NCBI RefSeq assembly: GCF_004136315.1
Contig: NZ_CP029562.1
Span: 1,736,001 to 1,800,000, forward strand
Source: Mesorhizobium sp. Pch-S
GTDB taxonomy: Bacteria > Pseudomonadota > Alphaproteobacteria > Rhizobiales > Rhizobiaceae
Reading direction: 5' to 3'
Length of the DNA: 64,000 nucleotides
The notes below the pieces were generated by a model that saw only the letters and a list, made by a program, of their open reading frames with translations, did not search any database and had not been told where the DNA came from. Of the stretch, positions 16,522 through 24,400 are shown piece after piece; the stretch's first letter is position 1, and each line of letters begins with the position of its first letter. Made by a program: the position numbers and the translations under genes.

Positions 16522-16547
16522 TACGCACGGCCGTGCGATTTGGATCA
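16522..16547 (-). promoter_or_regulatory. ECF11 (RpoE) promoter for rpoE-chrR
   Basis: On the minus strand TGATCC (16547-16542) and CGTA (16525-16522) are 16 bases apart. The spacer and -10 contain the perfect 14-bp palindrome CGCACGGCCGTGCG (16524-16537). It lies about 80 bases upstream of the rpoE start and would make the operon autoregulated. Confidence 0.82.
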
Positions 16548-16578
16548 CCCAAGCGCTTCCGCAAAAACAAAGAATTGG

Positions 16579-16613
16579 AGCGTTTCCGCGTTTCCGCGAA
16601 AAACGGAAACGCT
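16579..16613. repeat. hairpin between divergent RpoE promoters
   Basis: AGCGTTTCCG (16579-16588) and CGGAAACGCT (16604-16613) form a perfect 10-bp inverted repeat with a 15-base loop. I remember similar cgtttccg hairpins as common in rhizobial spacers. Its position between the two promoters could make it regulatory or simply a repeat. Confidence 0.6.
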
Positions 16614-16620
16614 GCAGCCG

Positions 16621-16646
16621 TGATCCGAATGCGCCCGCGACACGTA
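16621..16646 (+). promoter_or_regulatory. ECF11 (RpoE) promoter for amine oxidase-DUF1365
   Basis: TGATCC at 16621-16626 and CGTA at 16643-16646 have a 16-base spacer. The downstream gene starts at 16695. This promoter is divergent from the rpoE promoter with about 73 bases between their -35 boxes. Confidence 0.82.
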
Positions 16647-16694
16647 TCTAGTTGCGACGGTCGCATCCTCGGCCGCCGCAGGCAGGGGTGGAGC

Positions 16695-18041
16695 ATGCAG
16701 CAGGCAAGAAAACGCATCGCCGTGATCGGCGCGGGCATCTCCGGCCTTTCGGCGGCCTGGCTGCTGGGGCAAGAGCACGAGGTCGTGCTCTATGAACGTG
16801 AGAAGCGGCTCGGCGGCCATTCCAACACGGTGATGGTGGAAGGCGCGCCGGAGGCGGTGCCGGTCGATACCGGCTTCATCGTCTACAATGAAACGACCTA
16901 TCCCAACCTGACGGCACTGTTTTCGCATCTCGGTGTGGCGACCAAGGCCTCTGACATGTCGTTTGCGGTGTCGCGCGACGCCGGCCGGCTGGAATATTCC
17001 GGCACTGGCCTCGGCGGCCTGTTCGCGCAGAAGCGCAATGTCGCCAACCCGCGCTTCTGGTCGATGCTGCGCGACCTGGTGCGCTTCTACCGCTCGGCCG
17101 CCGCCGATCTCGCCGACCTGCCGGCCTCGCACACGCTGGGCGACTATCTGCAGCGCGGCGGCTATGGCGCGGCGTTCCGCGACGACCACCTGCTGCCGAT
17201 GGCAGGTGCGATCTGGTCGGCACCCTGCTCGGCCATCCTCGGCTATCCGGCCTGCGCCTTCATCTGCTTCTTCCACAATCACGGCCTGCTGATGCTGAAC
17301 GGGCGGCCGCAATGGCGCACGGTGGACGGCGGCAGCATCGCCTATGTGCGCAAGCTGGCGGATGCGTTCAGCGGCAGCATCCGGCTGGGCGCCGACATTG
17401 CCGCGATCACCCGGCACGGCGACCATGTCACCATCGCCGAGCGACACGGCCACAGCGAGCGCTTCGACGCGGTGCTGATCGCCACCCATGCCGATCAGGC
17501 GCTCGCGCTGCTGGCCGACCCTTCGCCGGAAGAACGCGCCCTGCTTGGCGCCTTCCGCTACAGCCGCAACGAGGCGGTGCTGCACACCGACACCAGCGCC
17601 ATGCCGCGCCGGCGCGCGGTGTGGTCGAGCTGGAACCATGTCGACGGCAGTGCCGGCGACGATGCCGCCAGCGTGACCTACTGGATGAACCGATTGCAGG
17701 GTTTCGAGACAGCACAACCAGTGCTGGTGACGCTGAACCCACGCCAGCCGCTGGACGAGGCGAGGGTGTTGCGCCGCGAGACCTATCATCACCCGGTGTT
17801 CGACCGCGCCGCGATCGAGGCGCAGAAGCGGCTGTGGACGTTGCAGGGTCAGCGCGGAACCTGGTTCTGCGGCGCGCATTTCGGCTCCGGCTTCCACGAG
17901 GACGGGCTGCAGTCGGGCCTGGCCGCCGCCGAGGCACTGGGCGGGGTGGCGCGGCCCTGGAGCGTGGCAGGACAATCGTCCCGCATCACGCTACCGGACA
18001 ACTGGCCGGCGATGCAGCAACCACGGGAGATCGCGGCGTGA
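16695..18041 (+). CDS. FAD-dependent amine oxidase-like flavoprotein
   Basis: ATG 16695 gives MQQARKRIAVIGAGISGLSAAW with the dinucleotide-binding GxGxxG at residues 11-16, followed by ERLGG-type FAD contacts (EREKRLGGHSNTV). The 448-residue protein belongs to the NAD(P)-binding Rossmann/amine oxidase family with conserved DTGFIVYNETTYPN and the C-terminal GAHFGSGFHEDGLQSG. It regularly accompanies DUF1365 and CFA synthase genes in RpoE-ChrR regulons, which points to modification of membrane acyl chains. The next gene starts on its stop codon (GTGA). Confidence 0.92.
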   Translation: MQQARKRIAVIGAGISGLSAAWLLGQEHEVVLYEREKRLGGHSNTVMVEGAPEAVPVDTGFIVYNETTYPNLTALFSHLGVATKASDMSFAVSRDAGRLEYSGTGLGGLFAQKRNVANPRFWSMLRDLVRFYRSAAADLADLPASHTLGDYLQRGGYGAAFRDDHLLPMAGAIWSAPCSAILGYPACAFICFFHNHGLLMLNGRPQWRTVDGGSIAYVRKLADAFSGSIRLGADIAAITRHGDHVTIAERHGHSERFDAVLIATHADQALALLADPSPEERALLGAFRYSRNEAVLHTDTSAMPRRRAVWSSWNHVDGSAGDDAASVTYWMNRLQGFETAQPVLVTLNPRQPLDEARVLRRETYHHPVFDRAAIEAQKRLWTLQGQRGTWFCGAHFGSGFHEDGLQSGLAAAEALGGVARPWSVAGQSSRITLPDNWPAMQQPREIAA

Positions 18042-18808
18042 GCGGATCGCGGCTCTATTTCGGCACCGTGTCGCACCGCCGGCTGCGGCCGCGCCCGCAC
18101 ACGCTGCAATACCGGCTGTTCTGGATGCTGCTCGACCTCGACGAACTGGCCAGCCTGGCGGCGCGCAGCGCACTGTTCTCGCATAACCGCCGCAACCTGC
18201 TGAGCTTCCACGACAGCGACCATGGCGACGGCTCGGGCGCGCCGCTGCGCCCGCAGGTGGAGCGTATCCTCGCCGACCACCGCATCGCCTTCGACGGCGG
18301 CGCCATCCGCCTGTTCTGCATGCCGCGCGTGCTCGGCTACGGCTTCAACCCGATCAGCGTCTATTTCTGCCATCACCGGGACGGCGATCTCGCGGCGATC
18401 GTCTACGAGGTGCACAACACCTTCGGCGAGCGGCACAGCTATGTGTTCGACGCGCAGGACGGCAAGCAGCCCGGCGCGCATGGCTGCGACAAGCGCTTCC
18501 ATGTCTCGCCATTCATGGACATGGGCATGCACTATGAATTCCGAACCCTTCTGCCGGCTGAGCGTTTCGCGCTGGCCATCCGCGGCGCCGACCAGGACGG
18601 CACGCTGATCCACGCTTCGCTGGCCGGCACCGCCGCGCCGTTCGACAGCGCCGGCCTGATGCGCGGGCTGCTGCTTTATCCGCTGCTGACGCTCAAGGTG
18701 ATGGCGGCGATCCATTGGCACGCGCTGCGCCTGTGGCTGAAAGGCATCCGCATCCGCCACAAGCCGGAGCCGCCGCAGGAGCCGACGACGCCGGTGCAGG
18801 CGTCATGA
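18038..18808 (+). CDS. DUF1365 family protein
   Basis: A GTG start overlapping the previous stop by four bases gives a 256-residue DUF1365 protein: SRLYFGTVSHRRLRP at the N-terminus, FCMPRVLGYGFNPISVYFC in the centre and KRFHVSPFMDMGMHYEF further on. A hydrophobic helix near residues 205-230 (GLLLYPLLTLKVMAAIHW) suggests membrane association. Its function is not established, but it is co-inherited with the flavoprotein and CFA-type methyltransferase, and is thought to help build modified fatty acids. It is part of the RpoE-driven operon from 16621. Confidence 0.92.
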   Translation: MSGSRLYFGTVSHRRLRPRPHTLQYRLFWMLLDLDELASLAARSALFSHNRRNLLSFHDSDHGDGSGAPLRPQVERILADHRIAFDGGAIRLFCMPRVLGYGFNPISVYFCHHRDGDLAAIVYEVHNTFGERHSYVFDAQDGKQPGAHGCDKRFHVSPFMDMGMHYEFRTLLPAERFALAIRGADQDGTLIHASLAGTAAPFDSAGLMRGLLLYPLLTLKVMAAIHWHALRLWLKGIRIRHKPEPPQEPTTPVQAS

Positions 18809-19028
18809 GGGTCGACGCCATTTGCGTTTTGATCCGAACCGGGACTTGCCTCGCACAGGACAGGCGGGCGCGTTCGCCGCGATCCGGTGACAGGCTCGTC
18901 GTGAACCGACTTCACTCTCGGCTGACGGGCAGCAGCGCCTAGAGGTGAAGTCATATCCCATCCAGCCAGGCGATCCACGCGCCCAGATGACACGCAGACA
19001 GGCGAGGCCCTCGACGACCCGATGAGGC

Positions 19029-20729
19029 TCAGGCGAACATTTCGCGCCGGCGAGACTGATAGGACCCCGGCTGGAAGTGCTTGCCGACCCAGGAATCGTC
19101 TGTGCTGAGGAAGCGGTTGCTGTCGACGGCCGCCGCCGTGTTGCGGTTCGCCGCGCCACGATAGAGGAAGTGGCGGTAGAGCCGGTCGAATTCGGTCAGG
19201 TAGATGTCCGCGACGCGGCTGTCGCCGCGAACGAGCAGCATGTTCTCGTCATTGCTGGACAGCGACGGCGCCGAGAAATTGGCCGAGCCCGCAAACACCA
19301 GCGGGTCATCGCCGAGCGGATCGATAAGGATGAATTTCTGGTGCACGTAAAAGATGTTGCCGCGCGCCCTGTAGTGTTTCTCGACCAGCCAGTTTTCCAG
19401 ATCCAGCGCGTTCTTGTCAGTGCGTTTCTTGCGGCCGAGCAGCGAGCCGATGGCAAACCAGATGTTGGGATCGACCGCGCGAAAACCGGGCACGACATTG
19501 TCTTCGTCTTTTTCCATCAGCACGAAACGCAGCTGATCCTGCGGCAGCAGCAGCTGTTCGTGCATGGTGTTGGTTGCCGGGTTCATGCCGAAGGCGGCCG
19601 TGAAGAACCATGGCTTTTTGCGCTCGACCGCGCGCTGGCCATACCATTTCAGCATTTTGGCGCCGACACGCGGGCTGAAGATGACGGTGGTGCCGAGCGG
19701 CAGGCTGGCGCCCGGGTTCGGCGAATGTTCGCTGGTCCATGCCTTGAAGTCGTCCGGCACAGGGTCCGTCGACAGCATCTCCCAATAGGCGAGGAAGCTG
19801 GCAGCGACAGTCTTGTCGCGCACCAGATGCCCGGTGTTGGCCTGGCCGATGAAGCCCGATTGCGAAAAATTGGTCGAACCGGTCCAGACCGATATTGCCT
19901 CGTCGTCACGGACCTTCACAATGAACTTGTTATGCGGGATGGAGGCGCGCTTCGTGCGCTCGATGAGTGTGCCCGGCATGAAATCGGCCCATGGCTCGGC
20001 AAGCGCTTCCTTGTTGGATGCCGTTGCCTCGGTGTCGACGACCACGCCTTTCTTTTTCATCGTGCCGGCTTCGTAGACGATCTTGACATCGACCCCGCGC
20101 TTCTGTGCCCCGCGCAGGAGCTCGATCACCGGCCTGTAGTGGAATTCGTAGGCGCCGACGCGCAGCAGATCGCCGGGCCGGGCGTCGTCGACAAAACGCC
20201 GCAAGGCTTCAAAAAGGCCGCGCGACAGCCAGGCGGTCTGCGGATGATCCGGATTGTCCGGCTCCGGCGGACGCAGCGTGGTGCCGAACCTGTTCATATA
20301 GGCCTGCGAGGCGATGGCGCCGCGATTGAAGTAGACGGCGTGATCGCCATCGTCCTCCTCTTCGGTTCGCACCTGCAGCTCGAGCGGATCGCCGAGCTTG
20401 CGGCCCGCGAAGGGCCCGTACATTGGATAGATCGTATAGGTGTAGCGCCGGCCCTCGTCGGCGATGTAGTCGCCCCAGAGGAAGCTCTGCATGGGGTGCA
20501 GATTGGTCGGGTAGACCTCTCCCTTCCTGGGGTCTGGTTCAACCGCTTCGAACACCTTCGAAGCCTTGAGCCAGATGCCGTCACCCGGCACGCCCGCCTC
20601 CGCCCGGTGAATGGCGAAGCCGAGCAGGTCCTTCCTGGCGGCGGGAGTGGCATCGAAACCGAACATCACGACATCGGTGCCAGCGATCACATGCACCGAA
20701 ATGCCATTGCGGTTTGCCCTAGCACGCAT
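19029..20729 (-). CDS. phospholipase D-like domain protein
   Basis: The 566-residue protein (from ATG 20729; a GTG at 20753 adds eight residues) has two PLD half-domains. The first motif is HNKFIVKV, followed by GSTNFSQSGF; the second is HQKFILID, followed by GSANFSAPS. The second matches H-x-K-x4-D fully, whereas in the first the aspartate position is valine. No signal peptide is seen. It could be a phosphodiesterase or nuclease of the PLD superfamily. It stands alone, facing the PRC-barrel gene's 3' side. Confidence 0.85.
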   Translation of the reverse strand: MRARANRNGISVHVIAGTDVVMFGFDATPAARKDLLGFAIHRAEAGVPGDGIWLKASKVFEAVEPDPRKGEVYPTNLHPMQSFLWGDYIADEGRRYTYTIYPMYGPFAGRKLGDPLELQVRTEEEDDGDHAVYFNRGAIASQAYMNRFGTTLRPPEPDNPDHPQTAWLSRGLFEALRRFVDDARPGDLLRVGAYEFHYRPVIELLRGAQKRGVDVKIVYEAGTMKKKGVVVDTEATASNKEALAEPWADFMPGTLIERTKRASIPHNKFIVKVRDDEAISVWTGSTNFSQSGFIGQANTGHLVRDKTVAASFLAYWEMLSTDPVPDDFKAWTSEHSPNPGASLPLGTTVIFSPRVGAKMLKWYGQRAVERKKPWFFTAAFGMNPATNTMHEQLLLPQDQLRFVLMEKDEDNVVPGFRAVDPNIWFAIGSLLGRKKRTDKNALDLENWLVEKHYRARGNIFYVHQKFILIDPLGDDPLVFAGSANFSAPSLSSNDENMLLVRGDSRVADIYLTEFDRLYRHFLYRGAANRNTAAAVDSNRFLSTDDSWVGKHFQPGSYQSRRREMFA

Positions 20730-20962
20730 CGCATCGTTCCCCCGACGTTGCACACGCTCTATTTCCTATATTGATACAACCACTTTATGACGCAAGTGAT
20801 TCCGCATCTATTCTGCCAGATTGTCTTTCGGCAGAAGCTTAAGCGGCGGCATCATGCAGCAATACGGGACGAAGGTGAGCTCAGGGCTGCTTTAGACGCC
20901 GCCGGCCAAATTCTTCCGACGTGCAGGGTAGCAACCGCCCCCGCAAGGGACGGCTTTCGTGG

Positions 20963-21289
20963 TCAGGATGCCGGCCAGGGCGTGCCGCCATCCGGCTCGT
21001 GGTGTTCGGGCATCTGCTTCAGCTGGTCTTCGGTGAACGCGGTGACGGCATGAACCTCGCCGTCTTCGTCGCGCATCAGATCGAGCTGGCTGGCCCGCAG
21101 CGCCACCGGCTTGGTGCCGATGCCGAGGAAGCCGCCGACATCGACGATGACCTCGCTTTCGCGACCGGCGCCATGGACATGGGAGATGGCGCCGAGATTG
21201 GCATCGTCCAGGCCGTAGACCGTGACGCCGGCCAGGGTGGCGGAGTTGATTTCAGCCGCGGTGAGACGGACATGATTGGTGTGGTCCAT
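20963..21289 (-). CDS. PRC-barrel domain protein
   Basis: ATG 21289, preceded by an aaaggagac ribosome site, gives 108 residues with a PRC-barrel beta fold: GVTVYGLDDANLGAISHVHG, SEVIVDVGGFLGIGTKPVAL. The C-terminal tail (TEDQLKQMPEHHEPDG) is typical of rhizobial PRC-barrel proteins, which are often stress-induced. The upstream frame to 21382 is open but not protein-like. The function is unknown. Confidence 0.88.
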   Translation of the reverse strand: MDHTNHVRLTAAEINSATLAGVTVYGLDDANLGAISHVHGAGRESEVIVDVGGFLGIGTKPVALRASQLDLMRDEDGEVHAVTAFTEDQLKQMPEHHEPDGGTPWPAS

Positions 21290-21406
21290 GGTTGTCTCCT
21301 TTCGGACGTTGTCCTTTTCAGGTTCAGACAACCCCAACCGTTGGACCGATCGTGTGTTCCGAAAATCTGCCGGTCGCGACAACGCAAACGAATTGCCAGC
21401 TGCCTC

Positions 21407-24400
21407 TCAGAATTTTGCGCCGGCGTTGATCATGAAGCCATGGCTGGCGTTGCTGCGGTTGCCGAACAGCCCGCGATATTCCAGGCGCAGCGACAGGTCC
21501 TGCATGGTCTGGATGTCCAGGCCAAGTCCGAGCTGGAAACGATCCCTCGCCGTTCCATCGGCGGAAGCCGTGAAACCCGGGCCCGCGAAGATATCGGCAT
21601 AATTCAAGGTGACCGAGCTGCGAGATTCGAAATCGTGCTGGTATTCGAGCCGCAGCTTCGGGGTGATGGAGCCGAAGCCGACCGGGTATTTGTAGTCCAG
21701 CGTGACACCGATGTTGCCGGTCTTGCTGCTGATGTCCTGTTCGCCATAGCGTAGCGCGTAGAGCGCATCGCCGGCTTCCGTGTAGCCGCCGAGCGTCGCC
21801 TTCGCCACATCCAGCCTTCCGTAAGGCGTGATGCGCCACTGATCGAACTGGAGCCTGGCGCCCGCCGAGACCGAGGCCAGCCACTGTCCGCCGTTACGGC
21901 TGCCGGTGACGAAATTTCCGTTCTGCGTCACGTAGCGCAGCGAATCGAAGTTCAGCCACTGGTAACCGGCCAGACCGTCGATGAAGAACACGTCACCCGG
22001 GTGATAGCTGGCGTAGACGATGGACGTGTAGCTCTCGCCCTTGCTGCGGCTGCCTTTGTCGCCGATGTCGGTGTCGTCACGGCCGTAACCGACCCCCATG
22101 CCGAGCGTGAGGTCGTGGTTCAGGCGATAGTCGATACCGGTGCTGAGGCCGGTGGTGGTGAATTCATAGCCGGCATCGCCTTCGCGCTTTCCGACGGTGA
22201 TGGACCCTCCCGTCCAGAGGGTGAAGCGTGTGCGGCGACCACTGCTCGGTGCGGCTTCGCCGAACGCGCTCTTGAACGGAGCGTTCAGATCGGGTTTGGC
22301 CTGCAGGGCACAATCGGGCTGCATCGGCCGGCAGACGGTGTCGTAGCCCAGCATGATGCCCTGGACGAAGCCGAGCCCTTCTTCGAGCGGTCGCGTGGTG
22401 TCATCGTCATGCAGGCTGTCGAGACGCTGCTGGAAATTGCCGACCTGCGATGCCGCGAAGCGCTGCGTCGCCTGGGCCTGTGCCGCCAGCACGCCGGTGA
22501 CTTCTGGATCGGTGGTGGGATCGACCCTCGGCTGCACCGCGATCGTGACGGTTGCCGGCGCCGAGGTCGCGAAGTCGTTGGTCAGCGTGTAGGTGACGGC
22601 CACGGAGCCGCTGAAGCGCGCGTCGGGGGTGAAGGAGAGATCGAGGCCGTTCAGCGCGGCCGTGCCGGAATTCTCCGGCATCACCGCTATCAGGGTGGCC
22701 GCCTTGAATGGTCCGCCGGCCGCCATCCTGGCGAGATTGATCATCACGGGCTCGCCGGCGACCGCAGCGGCATTTTGCGGCGCCGGGATCGGCAACGGAT
22801 CGACGGTCACCGTCACCGTTGCCGGCACCGATGCGCCGCCCGGCCCATTCGCCACATAGTCGAACGTGTCGGTGCCGGAAAAAGTGGCGGCCGGCGTGTA
22901 GGTGATCACAAAGCCGGAAATGCTTGTCGTGCCGTTTGCCGGAGCACGCGATACGGCAATGGAGGTGATGGACCCTGCGTCGTTCTTCGTGACATCTATG
23001 TCCACCGGCTTGCCACCCATCGTCTGGGCGGTATCGGCAGATGCGGTCGGCACACCATCGGCGATCACCAGGGAATAATTCACCGTCCTGGTGCCGGGTG
23101 TCCCCGTGGTGCTGTCGATGGCCGTCACCGCGAAATTGAAGGTGCCTGCCTTGTCCGGCGTGCCGCTGAGCACACCGGTGGCGCTGTCGAGCCCGACGCC
23201 TCCCGGCAGGCTGCCCGAGACCTGGTAGGTGTAAGGCGCGACGCCACCGCTCGCGACGACGGTCGCGCTGTAGGGTATCCCCTGCATACCGCCCGGCAGG
23301 CTGGCCGGGGTGACGGTCACTGCGGGTGCGGCGATGACCAGCGTGTAGCCCTGCGTGGCCTTTGCCGGCGTCCCGCCGGTGCTGTCGGTGACCTCGACCG
23401 AAATCGCGAACGACCCCGCCTGCGTCGGCGTGCCGCGCAGCTCGCCGGTGCCAGGGTCGAAGCCGATGCCCGAGGGCAGGCTTCCCGACAGGGCATAGCG
23501 GTAAGGGGCGATGCCGCCGGTGGCCGAAACGACCTGGCTGTAGGCAGCTCCCGAAGTGCCCTGCGGCAGGCTTGCCGGGGCAAGGCCCAGCATCGGAACG
23601 CGAACGGTCAGGACATAGCCGGCGCTGACCGATTGCCCGTGCGCATCGGTAGCCAGCACGTTCAGCGGGAACGAACCCGCCTCGATCGGCGTGCCGGAGA
23701 TCGTTCCGTCGACGAAAGTGAGCCCATCGGGAAGCCGGCCCGACTGCAGGACATAAGCATAGGGTGCGACGCCACCCCTGGCGGACAGGGCAGCCGAATA
23801 GTTCGTGCCGGCCGTCGCGTCCGCCAGAGCGGCCGGGGTGAAACCGAGGTTCGGTGCGGCAACCGTCAACGAATAGCTGTTGGAGACCCTGAACGGTGCG
23901 CCGCTGCCGGTCGTACCATCGGTCGCCGTTATGCTGATGGGGTAGGTTCCGGGCTGCGTCGGCGTGCCGCTCAGCGTATCACCGGAGAAGGCCATCCCGG
24001 CAGGCAATGTTCCGCTCACCGCGTAGCTGAAGCTGCCGGAGCCGCCGGATGCGGTGAAGGCCTGCGAAAAGGTCTCGCCATAGCGCAGCGCGATGCCGCC
24101 GCCGGCCGGCGACAGTGCCAGCGTCGGCGCAGCCACCTGGAGGGTGGCATTGCCGCTGACCGGAAAGGGCCCGGTGCCGGTGCTGGCATCGGTCGCCGAC
24201 ACGGCGAGCTGGAAGCTGCCGACTTCGGTCGGTGTCCCCGAAATGGTGACGCTGCTCGCGCCGGTACCACTGACGGCGAGACCCGCCGGAAGCCCGGTTA
24301 CCGCGATCTGGGTGTAGGGGGCCGCACCGCCCGTGAAGGTGAAGGTCTGCGCGAAAGGCCTGCCGGCCTGCGCCGACAATGAACCGGTGGGCGCGACGAC

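Noticed and set aside
18830-18855. TGATCC-N16-CGCA, near-match to the ECF11 promoter after DUF1365
   Set aside because: The -10 differs by one base and no gene or obvious small RNA follows on the plus strand; kept only as a note.
18805-18942. 45-codon ORF overlapping the DUF1365 stop
   Set aside because: Composition is random, no family is recognised, and the overlap alone is weak evidence.
22001-24382. 793-codon plus-strand ORF antisense to the autotransporter
   Set aside because: It lies opposite a repetitive, clearly coding gene; the frame is open because of GC-rich codon structure and encodes Gly/Arg-rich sequence.
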